Of a DNA stretch of 64,000 nt, positions 1 through 8,966 are shown piece after piece. Under the pieces are notes generated by a model. That model was given only the letters and a program-made list of their open reading frames with translations, was not told the DNA's origin and ran no database searches. The translations under genes and the position numbers were made by a program. Source of the stretch: Betaproteobacteria bacterium (GTDB lineage Bacteria; Pseudomonadota; Gammaproteobacteria; Burkholderiales; Rhodocyclaceae); assembly GCA_016234745.1 (NCBI GenBank), contig JACRAR010000055.1, forward strand, positions 1 through 64,000, written 5' to 3'. Position 1 is the stretch's first letter. Each line of letters opens with the position of its first letter.

Positions 1-182
1 CGCCCGGCAATCGCCTGCTGGGCGCGCTGGGCATCGGTTTCCATCTGCGCGCTCGGCCGCACGTCCTCCGGCGCACTCAGGCTCCAGTAGATGCCCGCCC
101 CCAGCCAGCCCAGCACCGCCAGCATCAGCACCGCGCTCATCCGGCCCAGCCATTTCAGTACGTGTTCCTTCGGTAATCTCAT
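1..182 (-). CDS. GspC-like membrane protein, N-terminal part (truncated by window edge)
   Basis: The minus strand reads an open frame from an ATG at 180-182 to the window edge. The about 60 visible residues begin MRLPKEHVLKWLGRMSAV, followed by one strong hydrophobic segment (about residues 13-35), an acidic SAPED stretch and a polar region. A short cytoplasmic tail, one membrane anchor and a periplasmic start is the layout of type II secretion GspC/PilP-like inner-membrane proteins. Other single-pass proteins share this layout, so the family call is a guess. The rest of the gene lies outside the window. Confidence 0.35.
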   Translation of the reverse strand, partial: MRLPKEHVLKWLGRMSAVLMLAVLGWLGAGIYWSLSAPEDVRPSAQMETDAQRAQQAIAG

Positions 183-453
183 CGCAATTCGACGCCTCCC
201 GCTTCGCTCGATTGTATCAGAGCGGGTCAGTGGCAGAGCCTTGAAACATGCGCAAAACAACGACGATTGAGCATGCCCGATAGCTTGCCACTCCGGATTA
301 CAGATTATTACAATTGCCCGGCAAGCCTCGGCGATCGGCTAACAATTTTCCATTAATATGACATCGTGTATCAGGCGTATCGGGGCCATTTTGAACGGTG
401 CACGAGACGAGTTGGGCAATCCCGCAGTCGCGTTCCCGTTAAAGGAACAGGAA

Positions 454-798
454 ATGAAATTGCATACCGCTGCTCTGCTGTTGTTTGTTTTAGGACTTGC
501 CTCATCTCCTGCTGCTGCACAGCAGGAGATGCCGCGCGGTCGCGATTCCCGGCAGGGAGGACGGCATGGCGGGATGCATCAGTTTGCGCCGGGGCAGAAT
601 GAGCAGAAAAATTCTCAGGACAGTTTCGAACCACGTTTCGCAGGCGCTGCCTCTGGAACGCAGCAAGCCACCGAACAGCGTGCTGAGCAGGGGCAAACCC
701 CGGGACGGGAGCGGCTGACCCCTGAAGAACGCCGACAATTACGCCGCGACATCAACGCCGCGGGACGCGACATTTACCGGCAAACACGCTCGGAATAA
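454..798 (+). CDS. small secreted hypothetical protein
   Basis: This 114-residue protein starts at the ATG at 454, which has a good ribosome site (AAAGGA) about 7 bases upstream. An in-frame upstream ATG at 358 gives an N-terminus with no signal sequence and was rejected. Residues 1-22 are a clear signal peptide ending SPAAAQQ, so export to the periplasm is expected. The mature part is polar and low-complexity, rich in Gln, Arg and Gly, with a C-terminal segment LTPEERRQLRRDINAAGRD that looks helical. No family is recognised. It sits just upstream of tsaB with a short gap. Confidence 0.6.
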   Translation: MKLHTAALLLFVLGLASSPAAAQQEMPRGRDSRQGGRHGGMHQFAPGQNEQKNSQDSFEPRFAGAASGTQQATEQRAEQGQTPGRERLTPEERRQLRRDINAAGRDIYRQTRSE

Positions 799-819
799 TC
801 GCAGGGTAAAATCGCGGGC

Positions 820-1509
820 GTGAACCTGCTCGCCCTGGAAACATCCACACGCCACATTTCCGTCGCCCTTTGGCGGGACGGTGAACTTACCGAACGTGCA
901 GAAGTGCTTGCGAATGGCGGATCGGAACGCCTGCTGCCCTGGGTCCGGCAACTCTTGACCGCAGCAGATCTGCAAATCACGGATCTCGATGGCATCGCTT
1001 TCGGCGCCGGGCCGGGAGGCTTCACCGGGCTGCGCTTGGCTTGTGGTGTGGCGCAGGGTTTGGCGTTTGGCCTGGATTTGCCCGTTGTTGGGGTTTCTTC
1101 GCTGGCGGCACTGGCACTGGCCAGTTATCAGCGGGGAACCGAACATTTATTCGCTTGCCTCGATGCACGCATGAATGAAGTGTACTGCGCAGCTTATCTG
1201 ATGCGAGACGGGACACTCGAGTCGGTCATGTCGGAGCTGGTGTCGCCTCCGCAACAGATAGGACTTCCGCCAGGTCAGGATTGGATCGGATGCGGCGATG
1301 GCTTTGCCAGTTATCCCGAACTGCTGGCAACGCGCTTGGCTGCAGTGCGTCCCGATTGCTGGCCGACCGCGGCTGCCGTGGCGCAACTTGCTGCGCCGCG
1401 TTTTGCCCGCGGAGAAGGGATCGATGCCAGCCTGGCTCACCCACTGTATGTGCGCGACAAGGTCGCCCTGACCACAGCCGAGCGCCTTGCGCGCGGTGGC
1501 GCAAAATGA
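820..1509 (+). CDS. tsaB: tRNA threonylcarbamoyladenosine biosynthesis protein TsaB
   Basis: The 229-residue product is the usual length for TsaB, the non-catalytic ASKHA-fold partner of TsaD in making t6A at position 37 of ANN-decoding tRNAs in the cytoplasm. The N-terminus NLLALETSTRHISVAL and the conserved GAGPGGFTGLRLACG stretch (about residues 62-77) are diagnostic. The start is a GTG at 820. The stop overlaps the rimI start (ATGA at 1506-1509), so the two genes are translationally coupled. A tsaB-rimI-udg order is common in betaproteobacteria. Confidence 0.95.
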   Translation: MNLLALETSTRHISVALWRDGELTERAEVLANGGSERLLPWVRQLLTAADLQITDLDGIAFGAGPGGFTGLRLACGVAQGLAFGLDLPVVGVSSLAALALASYQRGTEHLFACLDARMNEVYCAAYLMRDGTLESVMSELVSPPQQIGLPPGQDWIGCGDGFASYPELLATRLAAVRPDCWPTAAAVAQLAAPRFARGEGIDASLAHPLYVRDKVALTTAERLARGGAK

Positions 1510-1985
1510 GTGCTGTCATGGGAAGGCTTGATTCGGATCTGCTGCAGCCCGAGTTTGTGACCATGCAAGTCGACGATCTCGATGCCGTCATGGCGATCGA
1601 ACGGCGCATCTACGAATTTCCCTGGACGCGAGGAAATTTCGAAGATTCCCTGTCTTCGGGCTATGACGCGTGGTTGATGCGGGAGGGAGCGCGCATGCTC
1701 GGCTATGCGGTGATGATGCTGGTGCTCGATGAAGCCCATCTGCTCAATATCAGCATTATTCCGGAACAGCAACACAGCGGCAGGGGCAGCGCGATGTTGA
1801 AATATCTGCTCGACTTTGCGACTGAGCGCGAAGTTGTCCGGATGCTTCTCGAGGTGCGGCCCTCGAACGCTTCTGCGCTGGCGTTCTACAAGCATCACGG
1901 CTTCGTACAGGTGGGTGAGCGTCCCGATTATTATCCCGCGCGTCAGGGTCGCGAGACCGCCTGGGTATTGGAACGAACATTGTGA
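1506..1985 (+). CDS. rimI: ribosomal protein S18-alanine N-acetyltransferase
   Basis: This 159-residue GNAT-fold acetyltransferase is expected to acetylate the N-terminus of ribosomal protein S18. The start ATG at 1506 overlaps the tsaB stop. An early FPWTRGNFEDSL segment, the acetyl-CoA-binding loop QQHSGRGSAML and the C-terminal NASALAFYKHHGFVQVG are all RimI signatures. The stop at 1983-1985 overlaps the GTG start of the next gene, continuing the coupled operon. Confidence 0.93.
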   Translation: MSAVMGRLDSDLLQPEFVTMQVDDLDAVMAIERRIYEFPWTRGNFEDSLSSGYDAWLMREGARMLGYAVMMLVLDEAHLLNISIIPEQQHSGRGSAMLKYLLDFATEREVVRMLLEVRPSNASALAFYKHHGFVQVGERPDYYPARQGRETAWVLERTL

Positions 1986-2728
1986 GCGAAACAAGTCGTC
2001 CCCGTTCCTCCGGGGCAAGTCAGCGCCGGGCTTCAATGTTGCGCGAAATGGGTCTGGCGCCGCTGTGGAAATTGCGCACCGCTCCTGCCGAGGCTCCAGC
2101 GCAGCAGGCTTTGCCTGAGGCCGCTGCCACGATCCAAGACACAGGCGCATCGTCTGCGGTTGCTGGAATGGATTGGGAGGCATTGCACGCCAGCATTGTT
2201 GCCTGCCAGGCCTGCGAGCTTTGCCGGGCGCGTAAGCAGGCCGTGCCCGGCGTCGGGGATTTGTCCCCCGACTGGTTGTTTGTCGGAGAAGGACCGGGCG
2301 CCGAAGAGGATGCGCGGGGCGAACCTTTTGTGGGACAAGCCGGAAAACTGCTGGATGCGATGCTCGCTGCAATCGACTTGAAACGGGGCAATAAAGTCTA
2401 TATCGCGAATACCGTGAAATGCCGCCCGCCGGGCAACCGGACCCCGACGTCGACCGAGACGGCCGCATGCTGGCCTTATCTGGAGCGCCAGATTGCCCTG
2501 CTCAAACCCAAACTGATTGTCGCGCTGGGCAAGCCGGCGGCGCAGACGTTGCTGCAAACCGAAGTCAGAGTCGGGGAAGCGCGCGGACGACTGTTTGACC
2601 ATGGCGGAATTCCGCTGATCGTCACTTATCATCCGGCCTATCTGCTGCGGACTTTGCCGGACAAGGCCAAGGCCTGGGAAGATCTCTGCTTTGCCCGGGC
2701 GACCATGCGCAAACTGCTGGAAAAGTGA
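1982..2728 (+). CDS. uracil-DNA glycosylase, family 4 (4Fe-4S)
   Basis: This 248-residue protein removes uracil from DNA in base excision repair. An N-terminal tail of about 65 residues, low in order, precedes the catalytic domain. Visible motifs are the cluster cysteines in ACQACELCR (about 74-82), the family motif GEGPGAEEDARGEPFVGQAG, and the NTVKCRPPGNRTPT region that supplies another iron-sulfur cysteine. HPAYLLR near the C-terminus is the DNA-intercalation loop. The GTG start at 1982 overlaps the rimI stop, so this is the third coupled gene of the operon. Such N-terminal tails occur in betaproteobacterial family-4 enzymes. Confidence 0.92.
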   Translation: MSETSRPRSSGASQRRASMLREMGLAPLWKLRTAPAEAPAQQALPEAAATIQDTGASSAVAGMDWEALHASIVACQACELCRARKQAVPGVGDLSPDWLFVGEGPGAEEDARGEPFVGQAGKLLDAMLAAIDLKRGNKVYIANTVKCRPPGNRTPTSTETAACWPYLERQIALLKPKLIVALGKPAAQTLLQTEVRVGEARGRLFDHGGIPLIVTYHPAYLLRTLPDKAKAWEDLCFARATMRKLLEK

Positions 2729-2830
2729 GACGGCCGATGTCGCGACAATGTTCGGCGGCAGGGTGTCACGCTTGCAATTGATGCTGTCAACCCCATTTAT
2801 CCGGTGCTGTTTCATACTCAAGGAGCCTCC

Positions 2831-3430
2831 ATGCGCTACAAACTCATCGTATTGCTTGCAGTACTTTCAAGTCTGCTGACAGGTTGTGGCTACAACCAGA
2901 TTCAGATCAACGATGAACAGGTCAATGCGGCCTGGTCGGAGGTCATGAACCAATACAAACGTCGCGCCGATTTGATACCCAACCTCGTTTCGGTTGTGCA
3001 AGGCTATGCCGGGCACGAGAAGGAAGTGCTGGTCCGTGTCACCGAAGCGCGCGCCAGCGTTGCCGGCTTCAAGGCGACACCGGAATTGATCAACGATCCG
3101 GAAGCGTTCGCCAAGTTCCAGAAAGCCCAGGGCGAATTGCGCGGGGCTCTGTCGCGCTTGCTGGTCGTGGCAGAGAACTATCCCCAGCTCAAGGCCGATG
3201 CCAACTTCCGCGACTTGCAGGCTCAGGTTGAAGGCACCGAGAATCGCATCACCGTGGCGCGCAACCGCTACATCAAGATGGTCCAGGATTACAACATTTC
3301 GGTGCGCACTTTTCCCAATAGCCTGACCGCCATGGCCATGGGCTGGAAGGTCAAGGCCAATTTCGCGGTCGAGGACGAAAAAGCCATTTCGACGCCGCCC
3401 GTCATCAAGTTCGATCAGCCGGCGAAATAA
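2831..3430 (+). CDS. lemA: LemA family protein (lipoprotein form)
   Basis: This 199-residue protein starts at the ATG at 2831, preceded by AAGGAG. Residues 1-20 form a lipoprotein signal with the lipobox LLTGC, so it is probably anchored in a membrane facing the periplasm. The LemA core follows, with VNAAWSEVMNQYKRRADLIPNL and the helical ENRITVARNRYIKMVQDYN. It sits 10 bp before a TPM-domain gene, and lemA-TPM-TPM is a recurrent gene set in Proteobacteria. The role of LemA itself is unsettled; a link to envelope maintenance is inferred from the context. Confidence 0.9.
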   Translation: MRYKLIVLLAVLSSLLTGCGYNQIQINDEQVNAAWSEVMNQYKRRADLIPNLVSVVQGYAGHEKEVLVRVTEARASVAGFKATPELINDPEAFAKFQKAQGELRGALSRLLVVAENYPQLKADANFRDLQAQVEGTENRITVARNRYIKMVQDYNISVRTFPNSLTAMAMGWKVKANFAVEDEKAISTPPVIKFDQPAK

Positions 3431-3440
3431 GCCGTAGCGC

Positions 3441-4316
3441 ATGGCAATGCTTGCCCGTCTGCTGCTGATACTGGGGCTGCTCTCCGGCATCTGCGGTGCA
3501 GCCGAACCCGAGCTTGCGGCTGTGCCGGCGTTGACCGGACATGTGGTTGATACGGCGGGTTTGCTGCAGGCAGCGCAGGCCGAGGCATTATCCAAGCGCT
3601 TGCGACAATTCGAACTACAGCATGGCAGCCAGATTGTCGTGCTGATTGTCCCTACCGTGCAGCCGGAAAGCATTGAGCAATATTCGATGCGCGTTTTCGA
3701 TGCCTGGAAAATCGGCCGTAAGCAGGCCAACGACGGCGTCCTGCTGCTGGTCGCCGTGCGTGATCGCAAGCTGCGCATCGATACCGGCTACGGTCTCGAA
3801 GGCGCAATTCCGGATGCGTTTGCCAAGCGTATCGTTGCCGACATCATTGCGCCCCGCTTCAAGGCGGGCGATCCCTACGCCGGCCTTGAAGCGGGAATCG
3901 AGCAAATCCTCAAGCTGGTTGAAGGCGAGCAATTGCCGGCATCAGCGCCGTCCGGCAAGAAGGTTCAAGGCGGAGACGGGCAATTCGGCGAACTCCTGGT
4001 ACTGGGCATCGTCGCTGCGACCATCGTCGGCGGCGTGCTGAGCCTGGCGCTGGGCCGCTTTTTCGGCAGTCTCGCAACAGCGGGCGTTGTTGCCGCAATC
4101 ACCTGGTTCATGACGACGTCGATGATCGTCATGATTGCGTCCGCGATCCTGGTATTTCTGTACGTCCTGGTGACGGGAGGACGCGGCGGATCTTCCTTCG
4201 GCGGGCGGGGAGGACACCATGGTGGCTGGGGCGGTGGCGGGTGGAGTTCGGGCGGCGGCAGTTGGGGTGGTGGTGGCGGCAGCGCGGGCGGGGGCGGAGC
4301 TTCGGGAGGATGGTGA
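3441..4316 (+). CDS. TPM-domain membrane protein with Gly-rich tail (YgcG-like)
   Basis: The 291-residue product has a signal peptide (about 1-22). A TPM domain follows (about 35-170), with VDTAGLL at its start and the DTGYGLEGAIPD motif typical of these folds. Two hydrophobic helices come next (about 185-250), then a C-terminal tail made almost only of Gly, Ser, Trp and His. This is the standard YgcG architecture: a periplasmic TPM domain anchored in the inner membrane. It is operonic with lemA upstream and a stand-alone TPM protein downstream. A function beyond membrane or photosystem-type protein maintenance is not established. Confidence 0.88.
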   Translation: MAMLARLLLILGLLSGICGAAEPELAAVPALTGHVVDTAGLLQAAQAEALSKRLRQFELQHGSQIVVLIVPTVQPESIEQYSMRVFDAWKIGRKQANDGVLLLVAVRDRKLRIDTGYGLEGAIPDAFAKRIVADIIAPRFKAGDPYAGLEAGIEQILKLVEGEQLPASAPSGKKVQGGDGQFGELLVLGIVAATIVGGVLSLALGRFFGSLATAGVVAAITWFMTTSMIVMIASAILVFLYVLVTGGRGGSSFGGRGGHHGGWGGGGWSSGGGSWGGGGGSAGGGGASGGW

Positions 4317-4343
4317 TATGACTGAAAGGAATGGTTTGGCACC

Positions 4344-4853
4344 ATGAAACTGCTGCGTTTCCTCAAGCATATGATTGCCCCGGCCTGGATGACACGGCAG
4401 GCATTTCCTGCGGAGACACTGCAGGCTATTGAGTCGGCAATAAAGGACCTGGAGCAGAGGCATGCGGGTGAATTGCGTTTCGTTGTCGAGGCCGGGTTGC
4501 CTTTTCATCACTTGTGGCAAGGCGTGACCGCGCGCGAGCGGGCCCTGGAAGTGTTCTCGCAACTACGCGTGTGGGATACCGAATGCAACAACGGCGTATT
4601 GATTTATCTGCAAATGATCGATCGTCGCGCGGAAATCCTCGCCGACCGCGGCATCAACGCCAGAGTGGCGCAGTCGGAATGGGACGCCATCTGCCGTGAG
4701 ATGGAGAGCATGTTTCGCACGGGCGCCTACGCCCGGGGGGCACTCCAGGCGGTGGCAAGCATTGGACGATTGCTGGCGCTTCACTTTCCGGCAGCGCCTG
4801 ACATGGACAAGGCAATACTTAACGAGTTGCCGGACCGCCCACTGTTGTTGTAA
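4344..4853 (+). CDS. TPM-domain protein
   Basis: This 169-residue soluble protein begins MKLLRFLKHMIAPAWMTRQAFP and carries a TPM domain. The features visible are a family-like AIESAIKDLEQRHAGELRFVVE helix-strand start, WDTECNNGVLIYLQMIDRRAEILADRGI, and a C-terminal helix. It lacks a signal peptide and the Gly-rich tail of its neighbour. It is the third gene of the lemA operon, 27 bp after the preceding stop. It converges with lplT, and only 10 bp separate the two stop codons. Confidence 0.85.
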   Translation: MKLLRFLKHMIAPAWMTRQAFPAETLQAIESAIKDLEQRHAGELRFVVEAGLPFHHLWQGVTARERALEVFSQLRVWDTECNNGVLIYLQMIDRRAEILADRGINARVAQSEWDAICREMESMFRTGAYARGALQAVASIGRLLALHFPAAPDMDKAILNELPDRPLLL

Positions 4854-4863
4854 CGGCAACCGG

Positions 4864-6126
4864 TCAATGACGCGTGTTGTCCAACAGGGCGACCGAATCG
4901 AACTGTTTCTGGTTCATTTCATGGCGCCGCTTGACCAGCAGCATCAGTCCGGCGACGAACAGACCGAACAGGATGATGATGGCGTAGATCGACAACTGCG
5001 CCATGATCATGGCCGAATAGATGCCCGTCATGATGAGGATCGAGAGATTCTCATTGAAATTCTGCACCGCGATGGAGTGACCGGCGCCCATCAGGACATG
5101 GCCGCGATGCTGCAGTAGCGCATTCATGGGGACCACAAAAAATCCCGACAGCATGCCGATCAGGACCAGCAATGGAATGGCGAGTGCGGTATGGCGGACG
5201 AGAACCATCACCATCACGACCAGCCCCATGCCTATGCCGAGCGGGATGACCTTGATCGACTGGCGCAGGGAAATCAGCTTCGCGGCGAGCACCGCACCCA
5301 GGCCGACGCCGATCGCCACCACGCCTTGAAGCATGCTGGCTTTCGACAGGTCAAGGCCGAGTCCCACCTTTGACCATTCAATCACGATAAATTGCAAAGT
5401 CGCCCCGGCACCCCAGAACAGCGTCGTGACGGCGAGCGAGATCTGCCCCAGTTTGTCGCGCCACAACAACTTCAGGCAATGCAGGAAATCATGCATCAAA
5501 TACACCGGATTCTTTTTGAGCACCTTGTGGTCGACGCCGGTATTCGGGATATGCAAGTTGAACAGGGCCGCAACCAGGTAAATCATGCCGATCACGGCCA
5601 GATTCATTTCCGCAGTCGTGTCGATACCGGTATCGATGAAAGGAAAATCGAAGGTCAGCAGGTTATGGGCGAGCTCCGGCTTGATCAGCATGCCGCCCAG
5701 CACCGTGCCCAGGATAATCGCCATCACCGTGAGTCCTTCGATCCAGCCATTGGCGACCACCAGCAACCGGGCAGGAAGATATTCCGTAAGGATGCCGTAC
5801 TTGGCCGGCGAGTAGGCGGCCGCGCCCAGACCAACCACCGCGTAGGCGAAGAGCGGATGCAAATTGAAAAACATCAGCATGCAGCCCGCGATCTTGATGC
5901 CATTGCTGATGAACATGACGCGCCATTTCGGCATCGAATCGGCGAAGGCGCCGACAAAAGCCGCCAGCACGACATAGGACAGCGTGAAGCAGGTTTTCAG
6001 CAAAGGCTCGTAACTGGCCGGTTCGTGCATGTCGCGCAGCACAGCGATGGCTGCGATGAGCAACGCATTGTCGGCGAGCGCAGAAAAAAACTGCGCAGCC
6101 ATGATGATGTAAAAACCTAAATTCAT
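4864..6126 (-). CDS. lplT: lysophospholipid transporter LplT
   Basis: This 420-residue MFS protein has about 12 hydrophobic segments. It flips lysophospholipids from the outer to the inner leaflet of the inner membrane for re-acylation. LplT hallmarks are the N-terminus MNLGFYIIMAAQFFSALADN, AAYSPAKYGILTEYLP in the central loop, and a Lys/Arg-rich C-terminus. In many betaproteobacteria lplT lies beside alr and radA. Here the 16-kb type I secretion cluster separates it from alr, which suggests that the cluster was inserted. Confidence 0.9.
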   Translation of the reverse strand: MNLGFYIIMAAQFFSALADNALLIAAIAVLRDMHEPASYEPLLKTCFTLSYVVLAAFVGAFADSMPKWRVMFISNGIKIAGCMLMFFNLHPLFAYAVVGLGAAAYSPAKYGILTEYLPARLLVVANGWIEGLTVMAIILGTVLGGMLIKPELAHNLLTFDFPFIDTGIDTTAEMNLAVIGMIYLVAALFNLHIPNTGVDHKVLKKNPVYLMHDFLHCLKLLWRDKLGQISLAVTTLFWGAGATLQFIVIEWSKVGLGLDLSKASMLQGVVAIGVGLGAVLAAKLISLRQSIKVIPLGIGMGLVVMVMVLVRHTALAIPLLVLIGMLSGFFVVPMNALLQHRGHVLMGAGHSIAVQNFNENLSILIMTGIYSAMIMAQLSIYAIIILFGLFVAGLMLLVKRRHEMNQKQFDSVALLDNTRH

Positions 6127-6649
6127 TTGCTCTAAGCGGGGGCGTTTCTAATTCTTATGGCGGGGTGGTGAAGTAGTCGCGGTTTATACCATGAAGCTCG
6201 AATAATTGTCAGGCGCCCAATCCAGGCCGAAGACCCGAACACGCTCCGGCAACTGCAGGCGCGATGTCGGGAGCCACGATGGAAACCGCCCTAAATAATT
6301 TGAAACAATCGAACCATGTGCTAGCATTCCAAACGGTTGAAAAGCAGCAAGAAGCAGCCGGCTTTCCCGGCGGCTTCCAGCCGGGGCCCAATCCCTGCCT
6401 CGCTTATGTATCTGTTATGCCTTGCGCATGTAGTTCGACTACACGGATATGGAGCGAAGCTTTATGGGAATCTCTGCGTTTTTCCCTTTTCTTGATTCGT
6501 TTGTCGGTGCTTTGCCGACATCCGGCGCCGGCATTTCGTCCCGGGTACCGTCCCCAGCTTTTTTGCACGCCAGGGTTTTGCTGTGCGCGTGGGAATTGGC
6601 GCAGTGCGCGGAGCGGGCGTAGGCGATCTTGCATCGTCATGGAGGGGGC
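6127..6649. other. intergenic region between lplT and the T1SS cluster
   Basis: About 520 bp separate the divergent lplT and ABC-transporter genes and must carry both promoters. I see no convincing gene. Notable are a short dyad TGTAGTTCGACTACA near 6428-6442 and a GC-rich potential hairpin around 6357-6390 (GCCGG...CCGGGG). Long open frames on either strand lack coding character. The ribosome site of the downstream gene is GGAGG just before 6650. Confidence 0.5.
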
Positions 6650-8848
6650 ATGGGCACCACAAGAGATACCCTGAGACACCCGATGATTGCGGAAGAACTG
6701 CTATGGCTGCTGGGCAGCTTGAGCAGTTTGTATCGCCTGCCCTTCGACAGCGCGCTGGTCGAAAGTCAATTCCCGCCGCCCCACACCCGTGCCAGCTTCC
6801 ACGAAGCCGCCCGTACGCTTGGCTTCAAGACCGGCAGCCATCCGCTGCCGCGTGAATCCTGGTGCGGGCTGCCCCTGCCCTGCATCGCCTTCCTCAACCC
6901 CGATACCGGTGCAACCGTGCGGGACATCGCGGACAGCCAGGCAGCAAATCCAATTCCTGTCTTGATCCTTAAGAGCGATGCCCACAAGCTGCTGTACTTC
7001 CGCGCCGGCTCGCAGACCGCGGAAACCATCGCCACCGATGAAGCCGCCGCGCGTTTCGAGGCCGAGCTGATCCTGGTCGCCCGCGAGCAGGACAGGAGGA
7101 ACACCGACGGTGTGGAAGAAATCGCCGGCTTCCCCGCCGAGAAAACCGCATTTGGCTTCAAGTGGTTCATCACCGAACTACTAAAACACAAAAAGATCTG
7201 GCGCGACATCCTGCTCGCTTCGTTCTCCATCCAGGTCGTCGGCCTCGCCACACCGGTGTTCACTCAGATCATCATCGACAAGGTGGTGGTGCATCAGGCC
7301 CAGAGCACCTTGATCGTGCTTGGCGTGGGGCTGGTCATGTTCATGCTGTTCACCGCCGCCATGAGCTGGCTGCGCCAATACCTGGTGCTGCATACCGGCA
7401 ACCGCATCGACGCCGTGCTGGGCGCAAAAGTTTTCCAGCACCTGTTGCGCCTGCCGCTGCCCTATTTCGAGCAGCGCCCCACCGGCACGCTGGTGGCCAG
7501 GCTGCAAGGCGTCGAGACCATCCGCGAATTCGTCTCCGGCGCTGCCGTCACCCTGGCTCTCGACCTGCCCTTCCTGTTCATATTTCTCGCCGTGATGTTC
7601 GCCTACAGTTGGCAGTTATCGCTGATCGCCCTTGGCCTCTTGGCCCTGATCAGTCTCATGAGCCTGCTCGTCGTGCCCTTGTTTCGCGAAAAGCTCAATC
7701 GGCAGTTCATGCTGGGCGCGCGTAACCAGTCCTTCCTCACCGAATACATCGCCGGCATGGCGACCGTCAAGTCCTTACAGATGGAACCGCATATCGAACG
7801 CAAGTACGGCGACTACCTCGCCGGCTATCTCGCCGCCGGTTTCGGCACCCGACAGATCAGCAATATTTACAACGTCGTCGCCAACAGCATCGAGCAGGTG
7901 ATGACGCTCTCCATCCTGATCGTCGGCGCGCTGCTGGTCATGCAAAACGACGGCTTCACCATCGGCATGCTGGTGGCATTCCAGATGTTCGCCGGCCGCA
8001 TGAGCCAGCCAATGCTGCGCCTGGTCGGCCTGTGGCAGGAATTCCAGCAGGCCAATATCGCCGTCAAACGCCTCGCGGACATCCTCGATGTTCCGAGTGA
8101 ACAGCACGCCCTCATCCCCAGCCGAGAAAGCGCGGGCAACGGGCGCATTGAACGCATCGAACTCCTCGGCATTTCCTTCCGCTATTCCGAACACCACCCC
8201 TGGCTCTACCGCAACCTCGACATGAGTTTCAAGCCCGGCCACCTGACGGTGCTGCTGGGCCCTTCCGGCAGCGGCAAGAGCACCTTGGCGAAACTCCTGC
8301 TCGGCTTCTATCAGCCGCAGGAAGGCCAGATCAACCTGGACGGCCGCGACATCCGCCACCTCGCTGCCAACGAATTGCGCCTCACCTTCGGCGTGGTGCC
8401 GCAGGACACCATCCTGTTCTCCGGCACGCTCTACGACAATCTGGTCATGGCCCATCCGCACGCCGGCTTCGAAGACGTGATCGAAGCCTGCAAGGCCGCA
8501 GAAATTCACGAAGTTATCGACAAACTGCCGGAAGGCTACCGCACCGAAATCGGCGAGCGCGGCACGGGGCTATCAGGCGGACAAATGCAGCGCATCGCGA
8601 TTGCCCGCGCGCTGCTCAAGAAACCGAAAATCCTGATCTTCGACGAAGCAGTATCCAACCTCGACCAGCAGACAGCCGAACACTTCGCCCGGACCATCAA
8701 CAAGCTCAAGGGACGGGTGACGATGCTCTTCATCACTCACCATATCCCGCGCGGCTTGCAGGTGGATGAGGTGTTCACGTTGGGAACGGTGGAGCAGGGC
8801 GCGAAGAAAATGGAAGTGATTGCGGATGGCGAGGAGGGAGCGAAGTGA
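6650..8848 (+). CDS. type I secretion ABC ATPase/permease (HlyB/LapB type)
   Basis: This 732-residue inner-membrane exporter uses ATP to push an unfolded RTX substrate through the T1SS channel. The N-terminal about 130 residues form a C39-like domain without the catalytic Cys, the degenerate chaperone-like domain of RTX exporters. A six-helix membrane domain follows (about 160-440). The ATPase domain shows Walker A GPSGSGKSTLAKLL, the LSGGQMQRIAIARALL signature, Walker B ILIFDEAVSNLD and the H-loop TMLFITHH. The ATG at 6650 was chosen over 6629 because GGAGG lies just before it. It heads the cluster that ends with the matching HlyD gene. Confidence 0.93.
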   Translation: MGTTRDTLRHPMIAEELLWLLGSLSSLYRLPFDSALVESQFPPPHTRASFHEAARTLGFKTGSHPLPRESWCGLPLPCIAFLNPDTGATVRDIADSQAANPIPVLILKSDAHKLLYFRAGSQTAETIATDEAAARFEAELILVAREQDRRNTDGVEEIAGFPAEKTAFGFKWFITELLKHKKIWRDILLASFSIQVVGLATPVFTQIIIDKVVVHQAQSTLIVLGVGLVMFMLFTAAMSWLRQYLVLHTGNRIDAVLGAKVFQHLLRLPLPYFEQRPTGTLVARLQGVETIREFVSGAAVTLALDLPFLFIFLAVMFAYSWQLSLIALGLLALISLMSLLVVPLFREKLNRQFMLGARNQSFLTEYIAGMATVKSLQMEPHIERKYGDYLAGYLAAGFGTRQISNIYNVVANSIEQVMTLSILIVGALLVMQNDGFTIGMLVAFQMFAGRMSQPMLRLVGLWQEFQQANIAVKRLADILDVPSEQHALIPSRESAGNGRIERIELLGISFRYSEHHPWLYRNLDMSFKPGHLTVLLGPSGSGKSTLAKLLLGFYQPQEGQINLDGRDIRHLAANELRLTFGVVPQDTILFSGTLYDNLVMAHPHAGFEDVIEACKAAEIHEVIDKLPEGYRTEIGERGTGLSGGQMQRIAIARALLKKPKILIFDEAVSNLDQQTAEHFARTINKLKGRVTMLFITHHIPRGLQVDEVFTLGTVEQGAKKMEVIADGEEGAK

Positions 8849-8966
8849 AATATTCAGGATCGGCAGACCGGTCAGTGCGACGAACGATGCGAGCTATGTG
8901 ATTTCATGCATGGGTGACGTTACGGAAGAATTACAGCAAAACCTTGAATCTGGAAAGGACGTTGAA